DNA of 64,000 nt. It comes from CAVVJA01 sp963801715 (lineage in GTDB: Bacteria > Actinomycetota > Actinomycetes > Mycobacteriales > Jatrophihabitantaceae). This document shows, one piece after another, positions 18,121 through 25,403 of the stretch. The notes beneath the pieces were generated by a model. The model was not told the DNA's origin. It ran no database searches and saw only the letters and a list, made by a program, of their open reading frames with translations. The translations under genes were made by a program, and so were the position numbers. How positions within the stretch are numbered: position 1 is the first letter of the stretch; each line of letters starts with the position of its first letter. The stretch covers positions 186,001 through 250,000 of the forward strand of contig CAWDGB010000007.1 of the NCBI GenBank assembly GCA_963801715.1, in the 5' to 3' direction.

Positions 18121-19425
18121 TCAGACTGTTTGTCGTTCGCGCTCCGGTTCGCGGTGATGACGTCCCGCGAGGTCGTGGAGGCGGATCCTCGGCTCACGTG
18201 CCGGGGCCTTCTCCGGGATGTCGCCCGCCTTCGCGATCGAGGCCCCGTACCGGGCGGCGAGCGGGGGCGCCGAGATGCCGTGCAGCACCACCGAGAGCAG
18301 GATCGTCCATGTAACGGTCTGCAGGAGCATCCCACCGGCGCCGCCGCGCTCGATCTCCTCCAGGGCCAGCAGCGTGAAGACGACCGAGGCTAGCCCGCGC
18401 GGGCCGAACCAGCCCATGAATGCCACAGTGGTCGCTCGCAGGTGGGTTCCGATCAGCACGATCGCGACCGGCACCATCCGGATCACCGTCAGGCTCAGTA
18501 TCGCGTAGACGATGGGTTTGGCTGACAAGTCCTCGGTGGTGAGCAGGTCTCCGACGAACAGCGCACCGAAGATCGACCACACCACAAATGAGGCCGCCAA
18601 TCCGAGCGTCTCGGTGAACTGCACGGGTTTTGCCAGGCGGCGTTTGGTCGCGGCCCCGAACAAGATACCGCCGGCAAACCCGGCGATGAATCCGTTCCCG
18701 CCGATCGCGACGGCACCCTCGTAGGCGAGCAACGCGAGGGCAAGGATCGCGATCTGCTCCGACACCTCGGAGGTCCATCCACGGTCCTTGGCGAAGGCCA
18801 GCGCCTTTCCGCCGAGGTATCCGACCACGACCGCGGTAGCGATCGCCAGCCCGATTTCCTTGAGCGCTTCGAGCCCCCATGACTTGTCGCTGATCGATTC
18901 CTCGGCTGCGGCCGCAGCGATGAAAAGGGTGACCAGTGGCGTAGCGATCCCGTCATTGAGACCGCTCTCGACGTTGAGCGCTCGTCGAATCCGTACCGGA
19001 ACGGCCTTGTTCGTGACGACCGCCAAGCCGAGCGCCGCGTCGGTGGGCGCCAGGATCGTGGCGACCAGTGCCGCCGCCGCCCACCCGACGTTGGGAAACA
19101 TGAAGTAAGCCAGCAGCGCGCCGGCAACTACCGTGAGCGGCAGTCCGACGAACAGCAACCGGCGGGGCAGACCGGCGTCGCCCTCGACGTCCCCCAGCCG
19201 CACCGTCGACGCATCGGAGAACAGGAGAAGGGCCAGCGTCAGCTCGGTGATGGTCACGACCGTCTCGTTGGTCAGCGAGAGGGGGAGAACATCCAGGCCG
19301 CCCGGACCAAGAATCGTGCCGGCGGCGACGAACACCATCGGGCCGGTGATCCACCACCGATCGAGCTTTGACGCCACAAGTGTGTAGGCCACGATGACGA
19401 CCGCGACAGTTGTCAGACCACCCAT
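18121..19425 (-). CDS. Na+/H+ antiporter of the CPA1 family
   Basis: A 434-residue protein with about twelve membrane helices. The core ion-binding motif of CPA1 exchangers is present as LNVESGLNDGIATPLV (about residues 149-164), preceded by ATILAPTDAALGLAVV, and a late GWFGPRGLASVVF helix. It exchanges protons for Na+ or K+ across the cell membrane. A hydrophilic C-terminal tail of about 40 residues is Arg/His-rich. It stands alone, with about 275 non-coding bases upstream. Confidence 0.93.
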   Translation of the reverse strand: MGGLTTVAVVIVAYTLVASKLDRWWITGPMVFVAAGTILGPGGLDVLPLSLTNETVVTITELTLALLLFSDASTVRLGDVEGDAGLPRRLLFVGLPLTVVAGALLAYFMFPNVGWAAAALVATILAPTDAALGLAVVTNKAVPVRIRRALNVESGLNDGIATPLVTLFIAAAAAEESISDKSWGLEALKEIGLAIATAVVVGYLGGKALAFAKDRGWTSEVSEQIAILALALLAYEGAVAIGGNGFIAGFAGGILFGAATKRRLAKPVQFTETLGLAASFVVWSIFGALFVGDLLTTEDLSAKPIVYAILSLTVIRMVPVAIVLIGTHLRATTVAFMGWFGPRGLASVVFTLLALEEIERGGAGGMLLQTVTWTILLSVVLHGISAPPLAARYGASIAKAGDIPEKAPAREPRIRLHDLAGRHHREPERERQTV

Positions 19426-19701
19426 CAGATCCCCCTTGCCACGCCGGCCAATTCCCTTGACAATCGTCGCGCTCGTGTTGCGGGGCCATGGCCTTCGATG
19501 CCGCTCGGTAGCGCGGCTGTGTCAAGACCGGCAGTCCGTTGAGCAGCCCGATCTCCGCTGGGGGCCGGTGTGTGGCCTACCACCGATACCGCGAATCGTT
19601 GATGCCAAACGAATTGTTGATGCCGAAGCATGGCTGAGGATCTTCAGCGGATCCTGCCGCCGATCCAGAGCCGGCGATGACTCGTGCGGGCTTTGCGGCC
19701 G

Positions 19702-19747
19702 CCTACGATCCGCCGTCGAGCGCGACACTCGACGGCGGATCCGTAGG
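19702..19747 (-). terminator. Hairpin terminator of the DUF1269-type gene
   Basis: ATCCGCCGTCGAG (19708-19720) pairs with CTCGACGGCGGAT (19728-19740), and the stem extends through CCTACG/CGTAGG with one bulged base. It lies nine bases beyond the stop of the 19756-20265 gene. Confidence 0.8.
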
Positions 19748-19755
19748 AGTCTCCG

Positions 19756-20265
19756 TCAGTTGACTTCTTTGGCGGCTTGTTGAACGGCGGCGTCGACGTC
19801 TTTGGCGCTGACGTCGAGCTGCTTGGCGACGCGTTTGTCGGCTTTCAGCTGGGCCTTGTCGATGGCGTCTTGCAGTGTGCTCTGGCCGACGATGACGAGC
19901 GCGGCCTGCCCGGAGTCGATGAGCTCGCCGAACTCTTTCACGTCGGCGCGCGACATTCCGCGCCACAGGTGGCCGCCTACGCCGCCGACCGCAGCGCCGA
20001 CCACGGCCGTGCCGATGATCGCGGGCGGGAACAGGATGCCGACCACGGCGCCGACCGCGGCACCGCCCCAGGCCCCGTGCCGAGTCGCCGTCTCGTCCTT
20101 GTTGACGTGCACCTTGCCGGCATCGTCTTTGGTGACGACCGCGGCGTCATAGGTGCCGACGGCTCCCGCGCTGTGGAGGTCCTTGACGATGTCGTAGTCG
20201 GATCGCGCCGCCGCCTCGCTCGGGTAGGTGCCGATGAACAGGAATACCGGGTCGGACTGTGCCAT
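19756..20265 (-). CDS. DUF1269-type stress-associated protein with glycine-zipper membrane segment
   Basis: A 169-residue protein beginning MAQSDPVFLFIGTYPSEAAA. A ferredoxin-like alpha/beta N-terminal half carries the DIVKDLHSAG segment, then a central Gly/Ala-rich hydrophobic hairpin (about residues 65-100, GAAVGAVVGILFPPAIIGTA), then a helical C-terminus with SRADVKEFGELID and a Lys/Ala-rich end. This is the DUF1269 architecture often found with stress genes in actinobacteria. GGAGAAAG precedes the ATG and a strong terminator follows. Function is unknown. Confidence 0.8.
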   Translation of the reverse strand: MAQSDPVFLFIGTYPSEAAARSDYDIVKDLHSAGAVGTYDAAVVTKDDAGKVHVNKDETATRHGAWGGAAVGAVVGILFPPAIIGTAVVGAAVGGVGGHLWRGMSRADVKEFGELIDSGQAALVIVGQSTLQDAIDKAQLKADKRVAKQLDVSAKDVDAAVQQAAKEVN

Positions 20266-20337
20266 TTCTTTCTCCTTAACTCAGAAGGGGTGATGTGAAC
20301 TGATGGGCAGAGAAGCAATTCACGTAGTGGGGGAGTG

Positions 20338-20535
20338 TCAGGCCACGGCACTGGTCAGTAGCCGTCGTTGGTGGCATCGCGTCCGTGCGCGGTCAACGCC
20401 CGCGATGAGCCCGGCGATGGCCTGGAAGATCCCGATCAGCAGCATCATCACTGAGGCGAAGTACGTCCAGCCGACCGCCCAGCTACTCGGCGCTCTCCTG
20501 GACCCACTCGTCCGCGGAACTCGAACATCAGTCAT
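20338..20535 (-). pseudogene. Truncated DUF7144-like membrane protein
   Basis: The 65-residue frame contains WAVGWTYFASVMMLLIGIFQ followed by AIAGLIA, the first helix of DUF7144-type four-helix membrane proteins, but after that the sequence turns into a basic, non-homologous tail. Intact relatives have three more helices; one full-length relative is in this window at 34231-34632. A copy of the 19-bp dyad lies 61 bases upstream (20596-20614), so the promoter may be intact although the gene is broken. Confidence 0.6.
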
Positions 20536-20595
20536 TCGTGAACCCCTTCATTTCGCTCGGACGCGGAAAGCGAACCACGACATCTGCCCTGCGCC

Positions 20596-20614
20596 ATCAC
20601 GCAAAGTGTGTGAA
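20596..20614 (-). promoter_or_regulatory. 19-bp dyad site A
   Basis: ATCAC-GCAAAGTGT-GTGAA, one of seven copies of the motif (A/G/T)TCAC-N9-(G/A)TGAA. It lies upstream of the truncated DUF7144-like gene. Confidence 0.55.
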
Positions 20615-20660
20615 ACACATTCAGCCGCTGTGGCCGGTTGATGTTCTGTGCGTCCGGTGG

Positions 20661-21227
20661 TCATGAGGTTCCGGGATCGGCGCTGGTTTTGTTTGCTAGC
20701 CGGTCCCGGCCGCGTTGCACGGCGGTGACGAGGATTCGCACCCCGAGGCCGAGGAAGAGGAGGTCGAGAATCATTTGCGCGCTGACCACGAGCCGAGCCG
20801 ACTCGGCGCGAGCGCTGATGTCCCCGAACCCGACGGTGGAGAAGATTGTGATCGCAAAGTACAGACCATCGGTGCGGGATAGCGGCGCCGTGAAGCTCGC
20901 CTCATCGGCCTGACTCATGAGGTAGTACGTCGATGCGAATAACAGGATGAACAGCGGCACGGCCAGGGCCAGCCCTTCCACCGCGCGCAGAGCCGGGCTC
21001 TCCGACTGGGTGATCGACCGGATGTGCCACGTCATCAGACCGATGAGGACCACGAACCCGAGTACCAGCTTGCCGTACGTTGACAGGTGGGAATCGCGCA
21101 CGTCCAGCGGCAGGACGTAGTACAGCGCGACGAGCACCGACGCGGTCAGCACCGCCCTGACGGTAGCCACGGTGGCCGGCCACCACCGCCAAGACCGAAG
21201 TGCCTTGAGGCGCACGCCACCGATCAT
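20661..21227 (-). CDS. Two-TM potassium channel (ion_trans_2 type)
   Basis: With ATG at 21227 the protein has 188 residues. After a basic start come a helix (VRAVLTASVLVALYYVL), a second helix, and the channel unit: outer helix LAVPLFILLFASTYYLM, pore loop with the selectivity filter STVGFGDIS, and an inner helix. TVGFGD is the K+ channel signature. The longer upstream frame to 21332 runs through the dyad motif and is unlikely to be translated. Dyad site B ends only 22 bases before this start, so a slightly later start (GTG at 21215) or a leaderless mRNA is possible. Confidence 0.88.
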   Translation of the reverse strand: MIGGVRLKALRSWRWWPATVATVRAVLTASVLVALYYVLPLDVRDSHLSTYGKLVLGFVVLIGLMTWHIRSITQSESPALRAVEGLALAVPLFILLFASTYYLMSQADEASFTAPLSRTDGLYFAITIFSTVGFGDISARAESARLVVSAQMILDLLFLGLGVRILVTAVQRGRDRLANKTSADPGTS

Positions 21228-21249
21228 CCGGCGCGGACCCGCGGCCGTC

Positions 21250-21346
21250 GTCACACAGATCGCGTGAAATCCCGCGGGTGTGCTGCTGCTCTGTGTCGGG
21301 CGGTACCGGTGTCGACCTGGTTGATGATTCACCTGATCTGCGTGAT
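21250..21346. promoter_or_regulatory. Paired 19-bp dyad sites B and C between divergent genes
   Basis: Site B is GTCAC-ACAGATCGC-GTGAA (21250-21268); site C is TTCAC-CTGATCTGC-GTGAT (21328-21346), which read on the other strand is ATCAC-GCAGATCAG-GTGAA. They face each other between the K+ channel gene (minus) and the DUF1254-type remnant (plus). A GGTGTCGAC element (21308-21316) stands exactly 11 bases before site C, as it does before site E. Confidence 0.6.
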
Positions 21347-21475
21347 GCAGGCGAAGCCCGCTTGACGCTCAATAGGTGAGGACGCCTCCACAGCAAGATC
21401 GATCCCGGACGTATCGCATCGGTCAACGTCCGAGTGTTCTTGTTGGACGCTTCTGGCGCGGAAGGATGAGCCGAC

Positions 21476-21694
21476 GTGGACCACAAGACCGACATCGATC
21501 CCAAGGTCCCGATCGAGACGAACCTCGACGGTTCGCCCGACATTTACCTCGGACCCACAGCCTCAGCCGGCCTGAACAATGGCTGGCTTCCTACCGTTCC
21601 GGACAAAGGCGGGCGGATCCCCCTTCTCTTTTACAACCCTCTCCATCCGATGTTCGACGGAACGGTCCGGTCGAGTGAGGTCCAGCCGATCTAA
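21476..21694 (+). pseudogene. C-terminal remnant of a DUF1254/DUF1214 protein
   Basis: The 72-residue frame reads DGSPDIYLGPTASAGLNNGW followed by PTVPDKGG and ends NPLHPMFDGTVRSSEVQPI. This is the C-terminal beta-sandwich end of DUF1214, comparable to STVVYFSPTRPEG and LYSPLQPFFDKTW in the intact gene at 32597-34174. The other 450 residues are missing, so it is a remnant, though its GTG start and the preceding AAGGATGAG could still allow translation. Its stop overlaps the ATG of the YihY gene (TAATG). Confidence 0.7.
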
Positions 21695-22650
21695 TGGGCG
21701 AAATGAGCAGCTCCGTGGGCAGACGCATGAGCGATGGGCGCGAGCGCTTGGCCGTGGTGCGGGCTTGGTTGGAACGACTACTTCTGTGGCGTGTGTGGGA
21801 GCGCATGCTGGAGATCGAGTTTGTCGATCGCAGTGTCGCGCTCGCGGGGAAGGCCTTCGTCTCGTTCTTCCCGCTGGTGATCGTCGTTGCCGCCTTCGCA
21901 CCCGAGCGTATCCGTTCGTCGATCATCACCACGGTCACGGCCCGGCTCGGCCTCAGGGGAGACGCGCTCACGAGTGTCCGAGAAGCGTTCGCGTCCTCGG
22001 ACGACGTTCGGAAGGCAACCGGCGTGCTCGGTCTTGTGCTCGCGATCTTTTTCGCGACCTCGTTCACGACGGCGTTGCAGCGCATGTATCTGCGCGCGTG
22101 GCGGCGACCGCCGCGAGCCAGAGTCGGGGCCTACTGGCGTGGCATGGCGTGGCTGCTGACGGTGCTAGTCAGTACGGCGCTCCTCGGTGGTTTGCGCGGC
22201 GCCCTCGGTGGTGGGGTTGGATTCGGGCTTTTCGTCATCGTGTCACTGGCCGTGACGACCGGGCTGTGGTGGTTCACCGCCTGGTTCTTCCTGCTCGGTG
22301 AAGTACGCGTGCGGGTGCTGCTACCTACTGGTGTGATCACCAGCATCGCGCTGGCCGGGTTCGTAGCATCGGCCACGATCTGGATGCCCAACGTTGTGAC
22401 GGAGAACGAAGCCCAGTTCGGTTTCGTCGGTGTTGCCCTTGCGTTGGTGACCTGGTTCTCCGGCGCCGCGATCTGCGTCTTGATCGGGGCGTGTGCCGGA
22501 CCGGTTTTCGCGGAGGACACCGGGCGGGTCGGGTCGATCATCCGCGGCGGCGAATCCCCGACACTGACCGCCGCTGCCCGTCCGGCGCTGCCGGCGCCCA
22601 CTCGCGAGCTCACTCTTCGCGACGCTTTTGACAGCTCCGGAGACTCGTGA
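21694..22650 (+). CDS. YihY/BrkB-family inner membrane protein
   Basis: A 318-residue protein with six membrane helices. The first long helix contains RSVALAGKAFVSFFPLVIVV, the usual YihY family start (conserved Ala-Phe-x-x-hydrophobic-Phe-Pro), followed by a helical loop and FATSFTTALQRMYLRAW, the Trp-rich amphipathic region. The C-terminal 40 residues are cytoplasmic. Function of the family is not settled (older names suggest RNase BN or serum resistance, both doubtful). ATG at 21694 overlaps the preceding stop; ATG at 21706 is an alternative. The AI-2E gene follows by 66 bases. Confidence 0.88.
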   Translation: MGEMSSSVGRRMSDGRERLAVVRAWLERLLLWRVWERMLEIEFVDRSVALAGKAFVSFFPLVIVVAAFAPERIRSSIITTVTARLGLRGDALTSVREAFASSDDVRKATGVLGLVLAIFFATSFTTALQRMYLRAWRRPPRARVGAYWRGMAWLLTVLVSTALLGGLRGALGGGVGFGLFVIVSLAVTTGLWWFTAWFFLLGEVRVRVLLPTGVITSIALAGFVASATIWMPNVVTENEAQFGFVGVALALVTWFSGAAICVLIGACAGPVFAEDTGRVGSIIRGGESPTLTAAARPALPAPTRELTLRDAFDSSGDS

Positions 22651-22716
22651 CCACCGCCATGGAAACTCTGGCTCCGGGTCCCGGCGGATTGGACAAGACA
22701 CAGGAGGTCGAGTCGC

Positions 22717-23889
22717 ATGCCCGCTACCGGTGACATGGCTGCCGAATCCGCCACGAGTGCTCACCAAGACGGGGCAGCCGACAGCGCCAAGGGTTCGAGT
22801 CACGTCCCGGCACTTCTCGCGAGGGTTCCCAGGCTGGGGGTGTGGGCATGGAGCTTCGTGGGGTTCGTGGTGGCGAGCATCATCGTCTTCGTCGCGCTCG
22901 CCGCGGTCAGCGAGATCGTGCTCCCGCTGACGTTCGCCGCCGTTCTCGCTATCATCTTCAAACCCCTCGTCCGAGTTCTCGAACGCCACAAGGTCTGGCC
23001 CGCCCTCGCCGCTGGCATCGTCGTCCTCGGACTGCTCGTGGTGATGGCCGGCGTTATCATCGCGACTGTCCGGGGCGTGACCCAGCAAGCCGATCAGATC
23101 AGCGGCGTGGCCGACAAGGCAGTGGGCAAGGCGGCGGATCTGACTGACGCGCTCGGTGTGGATCAATCCTCGTTGGACGCGCTGCGGAAGGCGATCGACG
23201 ACGCCGCCCCGATGATCACTACCGGCGTCCTGTCCGGGCTGGTTTCCGGCTTCGGCACCGTGGTTGCGGTGGTCAGCGGCGTGATACTCGGCGCGCTGAT
23301 CATGTATTACCTGCTCAAGGACGGCACCCGTCTGCGACGCGCCGTCGTCGGACAGGTCGATCCCGAGTTCCGGGATGATGTGGACGATTTCATCGGTGAT
23401 TCGTGTCGAGTCCTGCGCGACTACGGAAGGGGCCGCACGGTCATGTCCGCCGTTGTGGCGGTGGCCATCGGCTTGGTCGCCTTGTTGCTCGGTCTGCCGC
23501 TCGTGTTCACCATCATCGTGGTGAACTTCATCGGCGGCTACATCCCCTACATCGGCGCCTTCCTCGGTGGCGGGCTGGCCGTGATCATCGCCCTCGGCGA
23601 CGGCGGAGTCCCTGAGGCTGCCGTCATGCTCGTGGTGGTGCTCGCCGCCAACCTGATGCTGGAGAACTTTGTGGAGCCCAAGGTCATGGGCCGGACCCTC
23701 GACATCCACCCGCTCGTCGTACTCATCGTCACCGCATTGGGTGGCCTCTTGGGCGGCATCGTCGGCCTCATTTTGGCCGTGCCCGTGACCGTGATCGCCG
23801 CAGACGCCATCGGCCGGATGCGGTCGAGAGGCATCCTCCAGCAGGCGGCCAAACGCGCCCGGCCGGCCGTGCAACACGTGCTCGACTGA
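22717..23889 (+). CDS. AI-2E family transporter
   Basis: The 390-residue protein starts behind a strong GGAGG site. After a hydrophilic N-terminus of about 40 residues come two helices (VVASIIVFVALAAVSEIVLP and the following), a long soluble helical section with the repeated Ala/Asp-rich pattern, then the characteristic C-terminal helices with PLVFTIIVVNFIGGYIPYIG, NLMLENFVEPKVMG and HPLVVLIVTALGGLLGGIVG. AI-2E proteins include Na+/H+ antiporters and putative autoinducer exporters; the substrate is unknown here. It probably forms an operon with the preceding YihY gene. Confidence 0.93.
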   Translation: MPATGDMAAESATSAHQDGAADSAKGSSHVPALLARVPRLGVWAWSFVGFVVASIIVFVALAAVSEIVLPLTFAAVLAIIFKPLVRVLERHKVWPALAAGIVVLGLLVVMAGVIIATVRGVTQQADQISGVADKAVGKAADLTDALGVDQSSLDALRKAIDDAAPMITTGVLSGLVSGFGTVVAVVSGVILGALIMYYLLKDGTRLRRAVVGQVDPEFRDDVDDFIGDSCRVLRDYGRGRTVMSAVVAVAIGLVALLLGLPLVFTIIVVNFIGGYIPYIGAFLGGGLAVIIALGDGGVPEAAVMLVVVLAANLMLENFVEPKVMGRTLDIHPLVVLIVTALGGLLGGIVGLILAVPVTVIAADAIGRMRSRGILQQAAKRARPAVQHVLD

Positions 23890-24038
23890 CCTGGATACCG
23901 GGTTATCCGCTGATCCTCGGCGAGCGCCTCGGTAATCACCCAATATGGGCGATGCGCCGGCGGGGGGACCCGAACACACTTGCAGCACATCGGTGTACCA
24001 AACTGGTGCCGACGGACTTACCCAGGAGAGGAACCGAC

Positions 24039-24587
24039 GTGGCTATCGGACCCGTTCAGCTCATCGTTCTAGGCTTTCAGCACCCAAATTTCCACGGGGA
24101 GATCATCGCCGAGTTGGAACGCCTGCGGGCCAGCGACACCGTGCGCGTGATCGACGCCCTCGCGGTGTACAAGGACGCCGAAGGCGAGATCGAGATTCAG
24201 CACCTCAGCAACCTCAGCACCGATGAGGCCGTCGAGCTCGGCACCAAGATCGGAGCACTGCTCGGACTGGCCATCGACGGCGAGGAAGGAATGGAGGCTG
24301 GCGCGGTCGCCGGCGCCGATGCCGCCGCAGACGGCGTGGAAGTCTTCACTGACGAAGAGGCGTGGGAGGTCCTGGACGACATCCCCAACGACAGCGCAGC
24401 CGCGCTGTTGCTCCTCGAACATCACTGGGCCGTCCCACTTCGCGACGCCGTGATGCGCGCGGGCGGATTCCGCCTCAGCGACGGTTTCATCAGCCCTCTC
24501 GACCTGGTCGAAATCGGCCTGCTCAGCGCCGAGGAAGCCCGTGCACACCACGAGCTAGAGCACGGCACCGCCTCAAAGACGGCGTAA
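24039..24587 (+). CDS. DUF6325 family protein
   Basis: The 182-residue protein starts with GTG at 24039 after AGGAGAGG and opens VAIGPVQLIVLGFQHPNFHG, a DUF6325 hallmark (GPVQLIVIGF). It continues as a ferredoxin-like alpha/beta domain with an acidic insertion, a Gly/Ala-rich central hairpin and a C-terminal amphipathic part (LLLEHHWAVPLRDAVMRAGG). The family is related to DUF1269-type proteins and occurs in actinobacterial stress regions. A weaker dyad-like sequence (ATCAC-CCAATATGG-GCGAT, 23935-23953) lies 85 bases upstream. A very small Arg-rich ORF follows. Confidence 0.82.
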   Translation: MAIGPVQLIVLGFQHPNFHGEIIAELERLRASDTVRVIDALAVYKDAEGEIEIQHLSNLSTDEAVELGTKIGALLGLAIDGEEGMEAGAVAGADAAADGVEVFTDEEAWEVLDDIPNDSAAALLLLEHHWAVPLRDAVMRAGGFRLSDGFISPLDLVEIGLLSAEEARAHHELEHGTASKTA

Positions 24588-24622
24588 TATCCACGACAGA
24601 AGAACGCGTTTGGAGGTGTCCC

Positions 24623-24682
24623 ATGTTCGGATCGCGCAGAGTTGCCCGGCGCACTTCGCGACGGGTGAGCCGCCGCCGCTAA
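24623..24682 (+). CDS. Very small Arg-rich ORF after DUF6325
   Basis: A 19-residue frame, MFGSRRVARRTSRRVSRRR, follows a near-perfect ribosome binding site (TTGGAGGTGTCCC before ATG 24623), 35 bases after the DUF6325 stop. Ten of its 19 residues are Arg. Short Arg-rich or SHOCT-type proteins commonly follow DUF6325 genes, so it could be a genuine microprotein or the surviving N-terminus of a longer one. The ribosome site is the main support. Confidence 0.4.
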   Translation: MFGSRRVARRTSRRVSRRR

Positions 24683-24799
24683 CCCCCTAACCCAGTCGCG
24701 CGCCTTCGCACAGCGCGTGCCCCCCGCTCGAATGCCTTCGCTACATGTTCTGGGCGGCCGCTCCTGCTCGATTGGTTCGAGCCAGAGCGGTCGCGCTGT

Positions 24800-25039
24800 T
24801 CATGCTGTCGAGGGATGACCGCCGTTGAGATCTTCGCGTACCACGTGTTCGACCAGGATGGGGATGAAGTCGGGTATCGGCCGACCGTCGAAGATGTGGT
24901 AGCGCCCAGCCACAATGGCCTCCACGGTCTCGGCCGGGAGCTCGGGGAACTGCTGCTGGAGGCGGCGGGTGATCCGGGATATCGCCTCGGCTTCGTTATT
25001 GGCTTGGCCGCGGCAATGTCGGCTGGCAGCCCAACTCAT
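24800..25039 (-). CDS. Three-helix-bundle dimerization domain protein
   Basis: From ATG 25039, eight bases after GGAGG, the 79-residue product reads MSWAASRHCRGQANNEAEAI, then the helical pattern ITRRLQQQFPELPAETVEAI and GRYHIFDGRPIPDFIPILVE. This matches the small three-helix-bundle dimerization domain proteins of actinobacteria (FPELP-x-E-x-V-x-x-x-V pattern), which are often stand-alone. Function is unknown. Dyad site D lies 98 bases upstream; the gene is divergent from DUF2252. Confidence 0.75.
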   Translation of the reverse strand: MSWAASRHCRGQANNEAEAISRITRRLQQQFPELPAETVEAIVAGRYHIFDGRPIPDFIPILVEHVVREDLNGGHPSTA

Positions 25040-25137
25040 GACGACCTCCACGCACGTTGTCGGTCGGTTGCGCTTCATTGCGTGGCCTTGCCTGGCCCAA
25101 TGACACGGTGATCATCCGGCGTGGATGCGTAGGTGTC

Positions 25138-25237
25138 GTCACGCAGAATGTATGAAATCGCTTCTTACCAGGCCGCGCCGCCTCGTTCAGGTGTCGTTGG
25201 TGTCGACGCAACGTGCGGTTCACCTCATCTGCGTGAT
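25138..25237. promoter_or_regulatory. Paired 19-bp dyad sites D and E between divergent genes
   Basis: Site D is GTCAC-GCAGAATGT-ATGAA (25138-25156); site E is TTCAC-CTCATCTGC-GTGAT (25219-25237). They face each other with the same layout and almost the same spacing (81 against 78 bases) as sites B and C, including GGTGTCGAC (25199-25207) exactly 11 bases before site E. The region 25040-25403 otherwise holds no gene. Confidence 0.6.
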
Positions 25238-25403
25238 GCCGACGGTGTCCACCCTGCCGAGAATGAGTTGCGCACGACTGCTACGGAAGCAGGAATACAA
25301 GCGGTTGTTTGGCGACCTGCCAGGACGGCGGTGGCCAGGCAGGCAGCGCGTTCGTGGTTCGCGCGCTGGAAGGCGCGGCGATGAGTGTGAGAGGTGGCAC
25401 CGG

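Noticed and set aside
20302..21400. Dyad copies as CRISPR or as an insertion-sequence end
   Set aside because: Spacing is irregular, no direct-repeat array exists, no transposase or target duplication is present, and the sites sit at divergent promoters.
23935..23953. ATCAC-CCAATATGG-GCGAT upstream of DUF6325 as an eighth dyad copy
   Set aside because: Right arm differs (GCGAT) and only about 11 of 19 positions match; kept as a weak possibility, not counted.
24768..24790. tRNA-like TTCGA arm (GGTTCGAGCC)
   Set aside because: No acceptor, D or anticodon stems fit around it; other GGTTCGA occurrences lie inside coding genes. No tRNA is supported in the window.
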